From an uncultured Aquimarina sp. (lineage in GTDB: Bacteria; Bacteroidota; Bacteroidia; Flavobacteriales; Flavobacteriaceae), in NCBI GenBank assembly GCA_947496355.1, contig CANMCO010000018.1, positions 1 through 52,603 on the forward strand: a stretch of 52,603 nucleotides of DNA, given 5' to 3'. The notes beneath the pieces were generated by a model. It had not been told where the DNA came from. It did not search any database and was given only the letters and a program-made list of their open reading frames with translations. Below are positions 18,254 to 27,756 of the stretch, piece after piece (positions within the stretch are counted from its first letter, which is position 1; every line of letters starts with the position of its first letter). A program made the position numbers and the translations under genes.

Positions 18254-18931
18254 TTATTTTTTTGAATGCCCCAGAAGCCATTCATAAAAAGATGCATCAG
18301 ACAAAATACCCGGCCATATTCCATGACCTTTACCTTTAAGGGATATTAATTCAGCAGTTGCAGCCCCACAATCTTTAAGTTTTTTGATCATTTTTTGGCT
18401 ATTTTCATAACCATAATCTGCTGTACCATGATAAACACGTATGGGTACATCTTTTACTTTGCACAATCCTGAAGCCGAGCCTCCCGCTGGTGCCAAAGGA
18501 GTAGCGGCAGCAAGTAACGTATTTATCTTTTTTAGATTCGCCCAAGTTCCAGCACCTCCCATACTATATCCAACCAAATAAACTTTATTTTGATCAACAG
18601 AAACCTCTTCTGAGGCTTGGCTTAGTATTCCTTTCAAATCTACACTCGACCATGAACAACCCGAAGTGCAAGATGGGGCGATTACAATAAACGGAAAATC
18701 CAATCCCGCTTTGGCAACATATTTTGTTGGATGATGTTTGGTATTTGATCGGTCTCCCCCATGAAGAAAAATTATAGTAGGATACGTATTTTCCTTAGAA
18801 TATCCATCTGGGGTTGTTATAATAAATGGGATTTCTTGATGACTTTTCTGTATCGCATTTTTAAGACCTTGTGAGTACGTTGTTGTTGCGAAAATTAAAA
18901 AGAAAACAGATATTATACGATTGATTTTCAT
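18254..18931 (-). CDS. secreted alpha/beta hydrolase
   Basis: 225 residues with an N-terminal signal peptide (ending TTTYS|Q). The alpha/beta hydrolase core shows IIFLHGGD (oxyanion-hole strand, ~53-60), the nucleophile elbow GYSMGG with S123, an acidic residue at HGTAD (D172) and H203 in KGHGIW. It is similar to Bacteroidetes phospholipase/dienelactone-hydrolase-like esterases. An APSCTSGCSW segment could form a disulfide. An extracytoplasmic esterase or peptidase role is inferred; the substrate is unknown. Confidence 0.82.
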   Translation of the reverse strand: MKINRIISVFFLIFATTTYSQGLKNAIQKSHQEIPFIITTPDGYSKENTYPTIIFLHGGDRSNTKHHPTKYVAKAGLDFPFIVIAPSCTSGCSWSSVDLKGILSQASEEVSVDQNKVYLVGYSMGGAGTWANLKKINTLLAAATPLAPAGGSASGLCKVKDVPIRVYHGTADYGYENSQKMIKKLKDCGAATAELISLKGKGHGIWPGILSDASFYEWLLGHSKK

Positions 18932-19239
18932 GACAAAAGAATTTTCAACATAATTAAAAGTATGCTTTTGAATTAAAAATTAATATCATTTTTGAAATAA
19001 TTAACGTAACTCAGTTTACAACCTAAATTTCTTTTAGAACAAATTCCAAAATATGAACAAAATGAGGTCAATGATGAAAGCCGTTATTTATCTAAAAGAG
19101 CTTCTTTTTAACTCTAATTGTATGATAATTATACAAATAAAGATTAAATTTATGTTTTAAAGGGGGTTTAAAAAACTGATGTACCATCATCAAATCCTAT
19201 TTTCTTAAACATATATCAACGCATTATACCATTTGTCTT
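18932..19239. other. divergent control region before the pyrimidine-degradation operon
   Basis: 308 bp, very AT-rich, with no convincing gene and no exact TAnnTTTG box for the operon. Two palindromes lie close to mmsA: TTTTAAA-GGGGG-TTTAAAA near 19155-19173 and TGATG-TAC-CATCA at 19177-19189. They sit about 50-85 nt before the ATG and are candidate operators. Confidence 0.45.
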
Positions 19240-20706
19240 ATGGAAACAATTGCCAAACAACCCAAAGTGAGAAATTATATAGATGGTCAGTTCGACAGAA
19301 ATGGTCAAAATTCAATGGATATTATAAGTCCGTTAGATGGGAGCGTTATCTCTACACTACCATTGTCGACGGGTCAGGATGTTGATAAAGCCGTACAAGC
19401 AGCAAAAAAGGCATTTCCCTCCTGGTCTTCTATGACCTTTAAAGAGCGTGTTCAAATCTTTTTCCGATACAGAACGCTATTAGAGAAAAACATAGATGAA
19501 TTAACCAATCTAGTGCGCCTTGAAAACGGAAAGACCTACGGGGAGGCCAAAGCTGAAGTTGAAAAAAGCATGGAACTATGTGAGTTTGCAGTATCTATAC
19601 CGCAAATTATTGTAAACGAAGTTCAAGAAGTAAGTAAAGGCGTAGAATGTAGAATAGAGCGTAAACCACTTGGTGTTGTTGCATCCATCACTCCATTTAA
19701 TTTTCCAAATATGGTACCAAATTGGACAATCCCAAATGCATTGGTACTTGGTAACACTATGGTTATGAAACCATCAGAGTTGGTCCCTTTAAGCACTGTA
19801 CGTATGGCAGAGTTGTTAAAAGAGGCCGGACTACCAGATGGTGTTTTTAATATTATAAACGGAGGAAAGGAAGTCGTAGATGCTATTTGTGATCACCGAG
19901 ATATTGAAGCTGTGTCTTTTGTAGGGTCAACCAAAGTGGCCAAAATCGTATATAAAAGAGCAACTTCTAATCTAAAACGCTGCGTCGCTTTGGGCGGAGC
20001 AAAAAATCACTTGTTGGTTTTTCCAGATGCCAACCCAGAAATGACTGCTTCTAACGTAGTGGCATCCATGGCTGGTTGTGCTGGTCAACGTTGTATGGCG
20101 GCCTCTGTAATGGTAGGTGTAGATAAAGTGCAACATATTATTGATAAAATGGTAGCAGAAGCTAAAAATATTATTCCCGGAGAGAGTTTGGGATCAGTAA
20201 TCAGTGCAGAAGCTAAAAAGCGTATTGAAGGATATATTGCCGAAGCTGAAGCTGATGGCGCTACGATTTTGGTAGATGGCAGAAACGCTACTGTTAAGGG
20301 TAAAGAAGGAGGCTATTATGTTGGCCCTACAATTATTGATCATGTAACCACCGATATGTCTGTTGCACGAGAAGAAATTTTTGGGCCTGTGATTTCAATT
20401 ATTAGAGCTAAAGATCTTGATGAAGCCATCGAAATTGAAAACGGATCAAATTATGGTAACGCCGCTGCAGTATTTACTCAAAGTGGTGGATTAGCTAAGC
20501 AAGTGATGGAACGTGCCAGTGCCGGGATGATAGGAGTTAATATTGGTGTTCCTGTACCTAGAGAACCTTTTTCTTTTGGGGGGTGGAATGAATCAAAATT
20601 TGGAGTAGGTGATATCACAGGCAGAAGCTCTATTGAGTTCTGGACCCAAAACAAAAAAACTACGATCAAATGGAATCCTGAAGCTCGTACTAATTGGATG
20701 AGCTAG
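19240..20706 (+). CDS. mmsA: CoA-acylating (methyl)malonate-semialdehyde dehydrogenase
   Basis: 488 residues, the usual MMSDH length. It oxidises malonate semialdehyde (or methylmalonate semialdehyde) with NAD+ and CoA to acetyl-CoA (or propionyl-CoA) and CO2. The ALDH core is clear: TPFNFPNMVPNW with N154, the cofactor-binding GSTKVAK (229-235), and catalytic C285 in GCAGQRCMA, the sequence context of CoA-dependent MMSDH. The C-terminal GGWNESKFGVGD also fits. As first gene of the operon it would finish beta-alanine (uracil) and 3-aminoisobutyrate (thymine) breakdown, accepting the product of the next gene. The gene name rests on family; pathway role rests on context. Confidence 0.92.
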   Translation: METIAKQPKVRNYIDGQFDRNGQNSMDIISPLDGSVISTLPLSTGQDVDKAVQAAKKAFPSWSSMTFKERVQIFFRYRTLLEKNIDELTNLVRLENGKTYGEAKAEVEKSMELCEFAVSIPQIIVNEVQEVSKGVECRIERKPLGVVASITPFNFPNMVPNWTIPNALVLGNTMVMKPSELVPLSTVRMAELLKEAGLPDGVFNIINGGKEVVDAICDHRDIEAVSFVGSTKVAKIVYKRATSNLKRCVALGGAKNHLLVFPDANPEMTASNVVASMAGCAGQRCMAASVMVGVDKVQHIIDKMVAEAKNIIPGESLGSVISAEAKKRIEGYIAEAEADGATILVDGRNATVKGKEGGYYVGPTIIDHVTTDMSVAREEIFGPVISIIRAKDLDEAIEIENGSNYGNAAAVFTQSGGLAKQVMERASAGMIGVNIGVPVPREPFSFGGWNESKFGVGDITGRSSIEFWTQNKKTTIKWNPEARTNWMS

Positions 20707-20773
20707 CTTCATAGTCAAATTAGTAGTTCCAAGAAACATACAAATCCTTTTCTCTAAAATTTAAACTATCTGA

Positions 20774-22108
20774 ATGAGCGACCAGCAAATTGTAAAAAAC
20801 AATCTTGAATACACATTATTTTCTTGGGCCAAGCAGGGGAATTTAAACCCCATAAACGCATCACATGCCAAGGGTTCCTATTTCTATGACAGAGATGGTA
20901 AAAAATATCTGGACTTCTCGTCTCAATTAATGAATGTAAACATTGGTCATGGTGATCAACGCATAACCGATGCTGTTACAAAGCAGATGAAAGAAGTTAG
21001 TTATGTATACCCTGGGATGGCTACAGATGTACGTGGAAAGTTAGGTAAGAAAATAGCCGAAATAACACCTGGTAATCTTACCAAAACATTCTTTACACTT
21101 GGTGGAGCCGAAGCCATAGAAAACAGTATAAAATTAGCCAGAATGTATACCGGGCGTCATAAAATCATTACACACTACAGAGCTTACCATGGTGCAACAT
21201 ATGGTGCCATGTCTGCGGGAGGAGATCCAAGAAGGTTTCCGATAGATAACCAAGCAATGCCCAATGTGGTTCATGTAGAAAATCCGTATGCATATCGATG
21301 CCCTTGGAATTCTTCATCAATTAAAGAATGCGGAGAACTCGCTTTGGCTCATTTAGAACGAGTCATTAAATTCCAAAATCCAGAAAGTATTGCTGCCATA
21401 CTTTTTGAAGGAGAGTCAGGTTCCTCAGGATGTATAAAATACCCTCCTATGTACTTAAAGAAAGTGCGAGACATATGCGATCGATTTGGTATATTATTGA
21501 TTGTTGATGAAGTGATGAGTGGTTTCGGAAGAACAGGAAAAATGTTTGGGATAGACCATCATGATGTTACTCCGGATATTATGTGTTTGGCAAAAGGTCT
21601 TACATCTGGCTATTTACCATTAGGAGGAACCGTGGTTACAGATACGATAGCTAATTATTTTAACGATCACTCAATGGTCATTGGATTAACATATTCTGCA
21701 CACCCCACCTTATGTGCTGCGGCATTAGAAAACATACGAATCATTGAAGAAGAACAATTGGTGGATAGAGCTGCCAAAATGGGCACTTATATTGAATCCG
21801 AAATCGAAAAACTAAAAAAGAAACATCCATCCATCGGAGATTTTAGAAATACAGGATTACTTGGTTGTATCGAGTTGGTTAAAAATCGAAAAACTAAAGA
21901 AGCTATTACACCTTGGAATGCAAAACCCAATGAAATGGAAATAACAAATAAGATGGCCGCAAAAATCCGAGAGTTGGGCATGTTCACCTTTGTAAGATGG
22001 AATTGGATTTTTATTGCGCCACCTCTAAATATTAGTAAAGAAGAAGTTGATGAAGGATTAGAAATTGTTTCACAAGCAATTGCGATTGCTGATCAATATT
22101 GTAATTAA
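20774..22108 (+). CDS. class III aminotransferase, probably beta-alanine/3-aminoisobutyrate transaminase
   Basis: 444 residues, PLP fold type I, class III. The cofactor-binding IVDEVMSGFGRTG (D245) and Schiff-base lysine K274 in CLAKGLTSGYLPLGG are present, as is YHGATYGAMSAGGDPRR. Its place between the semialdehyde dehydrogenase and the dihydropyrimidine genes suggests that it moves the amino group of beta-alanine to pyruvate or 2-oxoglutarate, producing malonate semialdehyde. Other omega-amino acid substrates cannot be excluded. Confidence 0.88.
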   Translation: MSDQQIVKNNLEYTLFSWAKQGNLNPINASHAKGSYFYDRDGKKYLDFSSQLMNVNIGHGDQRITDAVTKQMKEVSYVYPGMATDVRGKLGKKIAEITPGNLTKTFFTLGGAEAIENSIKLARMYTGRHKIITHYRAYHGATYGAMSAGGDPRRFPIDNQAMPNVVHVENPYAYRCPWNSSSIKECGELALAHLERVIKFQNPESIAAILFEGESGSSGCIKYPPMYLKKVRDICDRFGILLIVDEVMSGFGRTGKMFGIDHHDVTPDIMCLAKGLTSGYLPLGGTVVTDTIANYFNDHSMVIGLTYSAHPTLCAAALENIRIIEEEQLVDRAAKMGTYIESEIEKLKKKHPSIGDFRNTGLLGCIELVKNRKTKEAITPWNAKPNEMEITNKMAAKIRELGMFTFVRWNWIFIAPPLNISKEEVDEGLEIVSQAIAIADQYCN

Positions 22109-22111
22109 TAT

Positions 22112-23824
22112 ATGAATAAGGATATAGTTGAATTACAAGAAGATGTTTCACATTCCCCTCTATATAGCGAAGATCTAGCACCCGTTCCTCCCAAAAATAG
22201 AACATGGAGCAAATGGCATTTAGCAGCTATCTGGGTAGGTATGGCTGTTTGTATACCAACTTATTTACTAGCTTCTTATATGATCAAGACGGGGTTAAAC
22301 TGGTATGAAGCGCTTATAATTATAGGATTAGCAAACTTAATTATTACCATACCAATGGTTCTTAACGGACATGCCGGGGTAAAATATGGTATTCCATTTC
22401 CCGTCATTGGTCGTGCAGCTTTTGGTACCAAAGGTGTGCATCTGGCTTCGGTAGCAAGAGGTGTTATTGCCTGTGGATGGTTCGGGGTACAAACATGGAT
22501 CGGTGGACTGGCTATATATGCTATTTTTCATGCAATTATGGGAACACAAGGTGAACTTGGCTTATCTGTTGGGAAATTTGTTGGATTCGGGATCTTCTGG
22601 TTTATTAATATCTATTTTATTTGGAAAGGAACAGAGAGTATAAAATGGTTAGAAACCTATTCTGCACCTATTCTAGTCCTCATAGGGCTAGTGTTAATTT
22701 ATTGGAGTTATGCTGAGGCCGGTGGAGTTTCAATTGTACTCGACCAAAGTCAGCAATTAGAAAACACAGCTGCAACCATTACCGAAAAGGATAATACATT
22801 ATATCTCAATTTAAAATCTCTAAAAGATAAAGAAGGAAATCTAAAGGTTACTGAATACAATATCATTTCTGATGAAAAAAGTGGTTGGGTAGCTTTCACA
22901 GAACAACCTATAACTATCATTGACAAAGAGAGGATTCAGAATATTACTTCTGGTCAAGAAAAAGTACAATTTCAATTTAGGAATACAGAAAGCAGTGCTC
23001 CTGTATTATCTAGCATAGTAACAGCTAATATTATTTCTTCAAACACTAACAAAACTGGAAGTAAATTATGGAGCTATCTCCTTTGGCTGACCGCAATGGT
23101 TGGATTTTGGGCAACCATGTCCATAAGTATAGCAGATATAACCCGTTTTGCCTCAACCCAAAAAGATCAGGTTGTTGGTCAGTTTGTGGGTCTTCCTGCA
23201 ACAATGATGCTCTATTCCTTTGTGGGAATATTCGTGACTTGCGCCGCCATAATTAATTTTAAAGATATATTAATCGCTGATGATGCGCCTTGGGACCCCG
23301 TAACCCTTATTTCTAAATTTAAAAACCCCACCGTTGTAATAATTTCGCAAATTTTTATGCTCATCGCAACTCTAAGCACAAATATTGCGGCAAATGTTAT
23401 TGCGCCTTCGAATGCCTTTTCGAACCTATGGCCCAAAAAGATAAGTTTCAGAGTAGGTGGTATAATTACGGGGATTATCGGGATTTTAATTGCGCCATGG
23501 TGGCTGCTCAATGAAATTTCTGGATTTTTAATTTTTGTAAGCGGTTTATTGGGCCCTGTTTTAGGGATTCTAATTGCTGATTATTATCTGGTACGAAAAA
23601 AGAAAATGGAGTTAGCCGAATTATATAAAGAAGAAGGTATTTATTCCTACGGGAAATCAGGTTTTAATAAAGCAGCTATGATTGCCCTGTTTGTTGGTGT
23701 GTTTTTAGCCCTTATCGGATATTGGGTACCGCAAATTGAATTCTTGTACTCATTATCTTGGTTTACAGGATTTATAATCTCATTTGTTTTGTATTATTTC
23801 CTAATGAAGAAAAAAAATATTTAA
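22112..23824 (+). CDS. NCS1-family nucleobase:cation symporter with a large periplasmic insertion
   Basis: 570 residues; typical NCS1 proteins such as Mhp1 are about 490. The start is 3 nt after the aminotransferase stop. The TM1 region (WHLAAIWVGMAVCIPTYLLAS), GRAAFGTKG, CGWFGVQTWIGG (TM3) and FWATMSISIADITRFAST (TM6) are recognisable NCS1 landmarks. The extra length is a hydrophilic, beta-rich stretch at residues ~208-317 between TM5 and TM6, which in the LeuT fold faces the periplasm. The substrate is probably uracil, thymine or a dihydropyrimidine, inferred from the operon. Confidence 0.9.
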   Translation: MNKDIVELQEDVSHSPLYSEDLAPVPPKNRTWSKWHLAAIWVGMAVCIPTYLLASYMIKTGLNWYEALIIIGLANLIITIPMVLNGHAGVKYGIPFPVIGRAAFGTKGVHLASVARGVIACGWFGVQTWIGGLAIYAIFHAIMGTQGELGLSVGKFVGFGIFWFINIYFIWKGTESIKWLETYSAPILVLIGLVLIYWSYAEAGGVSIVLDQSQQLENTAATITEKDNTLYLNLKSLKDKEGNLKVTEYNIISDEKSGWVAFTEQPITIIDKERIQNITSGQEKVQFQFRNTESSAPVLSSIVTANIISSNTNKTGSKLWSYLLWLTAMVGFWATMSISIADITRFASTQKDQVVGQFVGLPATMMLYSFVGIFVTCAAIINFKDILIADDAPWDPVTLISKFKNPTVVIISQIFMLIATLSTNIAANVIAPSNAFSNLWPKKISFRVGGIITGIIGILIAPWWLLNEISGFLIFVSGLLGPVLGILIADYYLVRKKKMELAELYKEEGIYSYGKSGFNKAAMIALFVGVFLALIGYWVPQIEFLYSLSWFTGFIISFVLYYFLMKKKNI

Positions 23825-23827
23825 TTT

Positions 23828-25342
23828 TTGATTACGAAATACGTCATATTATTTCTCTATTTCTCAATCCTGTTTTTAATAGGATATTTTGCCTCTAAGC
23901 GCATAAAAGACACAAAAGATTATTATGTAGGAGGAAAAAAACTAGGATTTTGGGTAGTTGCATTTTCTGCCAGAGCTACAGGAGAATCTGCATGGCTACT
24001 ATTGGGACTTACCGGACTAGGAGCCATGGTTGGTGTTTCTGCTTTTTGGGTTGTTTTGGGTGAAGTATTAGGAGTAGCTTTTTCCTGGTTTTTAATGGCC
24101 AAAAAATTCAAAATATTATCTGATAAATACAATTCTATTACTATTCCGGATTATCTGGTAAGTCGATTCAAATCGACTACATATACCTTACGAATTGTAG
24201 CAGCAACTGCGCTTTCGTTATTTGTTGTTATTTATGTAAGTGCGCAAATTGATGCAACAGGTTCTGCATTTGAATCATTTTTAGGATGGAATTATTTTAC
24301 AGGCGCCATTGTGGGTTTCTTTATTGTTTTGGCCTATATTTTTTCAGGAGGTTTTGTTGCCGTAGCCTGGTCTGATTTGTTTCAAGGGTTAATTATGTTA
24401 TTGGGATTGGTATTTTTACCAATTGTTGCCTATTTTTCTATTAGTTCAGATGTTTCAATTTCTACTGAATTAACAAAACTGGATCCTTTTTTCCTAAACA
24501 TTTGGGGGCCGGGTGGGTTTAACACAGTAAATCTCTTTACAATCCTAGGGTTTGCATTTATAGGGTTGGGGTTTATGGGCTCACCTCAATTATTTGTTCG
24601 GTTTATGTCGATTAAGGATACTTCTGAAATTAAAAAAGGACGTTGGGTAGCTATTACTTTTACCATACTCACAGATTCTTGTGCAGTGCTTATCGGAATA
24701 TTTGGGAGATACTTGTTAACATCCATAGATGCGGATCCCGAAGGGATTTTAGGAAATGGAGCACAAAACGTACTACCCATGCTTGTAGAAAGAATAATGC
24801 CGCTCACCTTAATAGGCATATATATTGCGGCAGTATTATCAGCAATTATGTCTACTATCGATTCTCTTTTGGTAGTTGCATCCAGTGCCATATCAAGAGA
24901 CTTCTACCAACAAATTTTTAAACCCAATAAATCCGAAAAAGAACTCGCCAAAATTTCGAGAATTATAACTGTTGGGCTAGCATTATTTGCACTCATCATT
25001 GCTATGGTTGTTGCAATAACAACACCCGAAAGAACTATTTTTTGGTTCGTGATTTTCGGTTGGTCCGGAATAGCAGCTACATTTTGTCCTACTATTATTT
25101 TATCAATTTTTTGGAACAGGTTTTCAGAGAAAGGAGCCATTGCTTCAATGATAACCGGTTTTTTATGTGTACCCCTTTTTAAATTTGGAGCAACCTCGTT
25201 AGATACGATCGGAATTTATTTCGAAAAGCTTGGTGAGCTTGGTCCTTCGTTCCTCTTATCAATCATTATAGGAATACTTGTAAGTATAGTTACCTCTGGA
25301 CAAAAACCAGAAAATGAGTCAAATACAAGTAATAGTGATTGA
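23828..25342 (+). CDS. sodium:solute symporter (SSS family), TTG start
   Basis: 504 residues, about 13 TM spans, SSS/PutP-like: opening helix YVILFLYFSILFLIGYFASK, KDYYVGGKKLGFWVVAFSARATGESAWLLLG, and GFMGSPQLFVRFMS. The start is the TTG at 23828, 3 nt after the NCS1 stop, because the first TM begins at once and the next ATG falls inside TM2. It resembles proline/pantothenate-type carriers. Its cargo is likely another compound of the pathway (for example beta-alanine, a ureido acid or a dihydropyrimidine), but only the context says so. Confidence 0.87.
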   Translation: MITKYVILFLYFSILFLIGYFASKRIKDTKDYYVGGKKLGFWVVAFSARATGESAWLLLGLTGLGAMVGVSAFWVVLGEVLGVAFSWFLMAKKFKILSDKYNSITIPDYLVSRFKSTTYTLRIVAATALSLFVVIYVSAQIDATGSAFESFLGWNYFTGAIVGFFIVLAYIFSGGFVAVAWSDLFQGLIMLLGLVFLPIVAYFSISSDVSISTELTKLDPFFLNIWGPGGFNTVNLFTILGFAFIGLGFMGSPQLFVRFMSIKDTSEIKKGRWVAITFTILTDSCAVLIGIFGRYLLTSIDADPEGILGNGAQNVLPMLVERIMPLTLIGIYIAAVLSAIMSTIDSLLVVASSAISRDFYQQIFKPNKSEKELAKISRIITVGLALFALIIAMVVAITTPERTIFWFVIFGWSGIAATFCPTIILSIFWNRFSEKGAIASMITGFLCVPLFKFGATSLDTIGIYFEKLGELGPSFLLSIIIGILVSIVTSGQKPENESNTSNSD

Positions 25343-25378
25343 AAAAAATTGTAAATTTAGAGAATAGACTCTTCTAAA

Positions 25379-25408
25379 CTTGTTGTTCTTAACTATCAAC
25401 AAGATGTT
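25379..25408 (+). terminator. weak hairpin between transporter and hydA genes
   Basis: CTTGTTG (25379-25385) pairs with CAACAAG (25397-25403) around an 11-nt loop, followed by atgttttt. It sits in the only sizeable gap of the operon (110 nt). It may attenuate transcription or separate the transporters from the catabolic enzymes. Confidence 0.3.
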
Positions 25409-25452
25409 TTTAGCTCAGAGTTAAATACGTTTAAATTCACACAATCAAAAAC

Positions 25453-26835
25453 ATGTCAATTTTAATACAAAACGGTCGTATTGTAACTGCTGCAGAAACC
25501 TATCTCGCGGATCTTTACATTGAAGAAGAAAAAATCACTGCAATAGGTAAAAACTTGACATACAAAGCAGATAAAATTATTGATGCCACTGGTAAATTAG
25601 TTTTTCCGGGAGGAATAGATCCTCATGTGCACCTAGACATGCCTTTTATGGGAACGTATTCTAGTGATGATTATGAAACCGGAACCAGAGCTGCTTTGCA
25701 TGGAGGTACCACCATGGTAATAGACTTCATTCTACAAACCCAGGGAGATACACTACATAATGCGTTAAAAACCTGGCAAAAAAAGTCAGAAGGAAAAGCA
25801 ATTGGTGATTATTCATACCACATGGCAGTGACAGATTTTAATGATACTACTGCCAAAGAAGTTGTACAAATGATAGAGGATGAAGGGATTTCTTCTTTTA
25901 AAACATTTATGGCATACAAAGGAGCTTTGATGATTGATGACGGACAAATGGTTCAACTCATGAAAGTAGTTAAGAAAAATGGCGGCTTGGTTACTGTTCA
26001 TGCTACTAACGGTGATATGATTGATTCATTGATTGCAAAAAATCGCGCCAAGGGAAATCTATCTCCTTTATATCATTATTTATCTCAACCCGAAGTAACC
26101 GAAGCCGAAGCCTCTGCAAGATTTACAGATATGCTTCATTATACCGGCTGCCCAGGTTATATTGTACATATGACCTGTGAAGGGGCACTAAACACTGTGC
26201 GTAACGCTACCAAACGCAATCAAAAAGTATTTGTAGAAACGTGCACACAATATTTAATGTTGGATGCTTCCTTGTATGAAAAGGATTTTGATGGTGCCAA
26301 ATGGGTAATGAGTCCACCGCTACGAGAAAAGAAAGATCAGGAAGCCTTGTGGTCCGGAATTAATCAAGGATTAGTTCAAGTAGTAGGAACCGATCATTGT
26401 CCGTTTATGTGGGAGCAAAAAAAGATGGGGAAAGATGACTTTTCGAAAATCCCGAATGGACATCCAGCCATAGAACACCGCATAGAATTATTATATTCTG
26501 AAGGCGTTCATAACGGTAAAATATCGCTTACAAAATTTGTAGAGGTAAGCTCGACTAATGCTGCTAAGATTTTTGGAATGTATCCACAAAAAGGTACAAT
26601 TGCTATTGGCAGCGATGCAGATATTGTAGTGTTTGATCCCAAAAAAGAGCATACCATTTCTGTAAAAACGCATCACATGAATTGTGATTATTCTGCCTAT
26701 GAAGGCCAGAAGGTAACTGGAAAAACAGAAACCGTGATTCTGCGCGGACAAATAGCTATTGAAAACGAAGCCTGTTTATTAAAACCCGGGTTCGGAAAAT
26801 TTATTAAAAGAGGTAAAACTTCAAAAATAATTTAA
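25453..26835 (+). CDS. hydA: dihydropyrimidinase
   Basis: 460 residues, the expected size. It hydrolyses 5,6-dihydrouracil/dihydrothymine to N-carbamoyl-beta-alanine/N-carbamoyl-beta-aminoisobutyrate. All metal ligands of the amidohydrolase fold are visible: H58 and H60 (GGIDPHVHLDMP), the carbamylated K150 (SSFKTFMAYKG), H183 (VTVHATNG), H239 (YIVHMTCEG) and D314 (VVGTDHCPF). PKKEHTISVKTHHMN near the C-terminus is characteristic of hydantoinase/dihydropyrimidinases. Hydantoinase activity is possible, but the flanking preTA and beta-ureidopropionase genes argue for pyrimidine breakdown. Confidence 0.95.
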   Translation: MSILIQNGRIVTAAETYLADLYIEEEKITAIGKNLTYKADKIIDATGKLVFPGGIDPHVHLDMPFMGTYSSDDYETGTRAALHGGTTMVIDFILQTQGDTLHNALKTWQKKSEGKAIGDYSYHMAVTDFNDTTAKEVVQMIEDEGISSFKTFMAYKGALMIDDGQMVQLMKVVKKNGGLVTVHATNGDMIDSLIAKNRAKGNLSPLYHYLSQPEVTEAEASARFTDMLHYTGCPGYIVHMTCEGALNTVRNATKRNQKVFVETCTQYLMLDASLYEKDFDGAKWVMSPPLREKKDQEALWSGINQGLVQVVGTDHCPFMWEQKKMGKDDFSKIPNGHPAIEHRIELLYSEGVHNGKISLTKFVEVSSTNAAKIFGMYPQKGTIAIGSDADIVVFDPKKEHTISVKTHHMNCDYSAYEGQKVTGKTETVILRGQIAIENEACLLKPGFGKFIKRGKTSKII

Positions 26836-26850
26836 AGTAATAACAATACT

Positions 26851-27717
26851 ATGCCAAGAATCGTAAAATCAGGATTGATACAAATGAGCCTTCCTATGAC
26901 AGAAGGAGAAGGAAGTATAAAAGAAATCATGCAGGCCATGTATGATAAACATATACCCTATATTGAAGATGCTGGAAAACAAGGGGTTCAAATTTTATGC
27001 CTTCAGGAGATATTTAACACCCCATATTTTTGCCCAGGACAAGATAAGAAATGGTATGCGTCAGCAGAGTCTGTTCCCGGTCCCACAACAGAAAAAATGC
27101 AGGTATTAGCCAAAAAGTATAATATGGTTATTATTGTTCCTGTTTACGAAAAAGAACAAGCCGGAATATTTTACAATACTGCCGCTGTAATTGATGCTGA
27201 TGGCACTTATTTAGGAAAATACAGAAAAAATCATATCCCACATACGACTGGTTTTTGGGAAAAATTCTTTTTTAAGCCAGGAAACATGGGATACCCTGTT
27301 TTTGAAACAAAATATGCAAAAGTGGGTGTTTACATTTGTTATGACCGGCATTTCCCAGACGGCGCGAGAGTACTGGGTTTAAACGGAGCAGAAATTGTAT
27401 ATAACCCTTCTGCAACGGTAGCTGGATTAAGTGAATACTTATGGAAGTTAGAACAACCAGCTCATGCCGCAGCTAATGGGTATTTCATGGGTTGTATCAA
27501 TAGAGTTGGAGAAGAAAAGCCCTGGAATCTAGGAAAGTTCTATGGCCAATCCTATTTTGTAGATCCACGAGGTCAAATATTTGCAGAGGCTTCTCGTGAT
27601 GATGATGAATTGTTAGTGGCAGAATTTGATCTGGATCTCATTGATGAAGTGCGATCTACCTGGCAGTTTTATAGAGATAGACGACCCGAAACGTATAGTA
27701 AGTTAACAGAGCTTTAA
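26851..27717 (+). CDS. beta-ureidopropionase / N-carbamoyl-amino acid amidohydrolase (nitrilase superfamily)
   Basis: 288 residues. It cleaves N-carbamoyl-beta-alanine to beta-alanine, CO2 and NH3. The nitrilase triad is complete: E53 (CLQEIFNTPYF), K126 (KYRKNHIP) and C163 (YICYDRHFPD). Family segments PGNMGYPVFETKYAKVGV and NPSATVAGLSEYLWKLEQPAHA are also present. It is 15 nt after hydA, in pathway order. Confidence 0.94.
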   Translation: MPRIVKSGLIQMSLPMTEGEGSIKEIMQAMYDKHIPYIEDAGKQGVQILCLQEIFNTPYFCPGQDKKWYASAESVPGPTTEKMQVLAKKYNMVIIVPVYEKEQAGIFYNTAAVIDADGTYLGKYRKNHIPHTTGFWEKFFFKPGNMGYPVFETKYAKVGVYICYDRHFPDGARVLGLNGAEIVYNPSATVAGLSEYLWKLEQPAHAAANGYFMGCINRVGEEKPWNLGKFYGQSYFVDPRGQIFAEASRDDDELLVAEFDLDLIDEVRSTWQFYRDRRPETYSKLTEL

Positions 27718-27756
27718 ATCACGTTCAGATACCAACCTTCAAAACATTAGTAAAGA

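Noticed and set aside
19053..19160. 35-residue plus-strand frame upstream of mmsA
   Set aside because: Composition follows the AT-rich background; no leader, family pattern or promoter.
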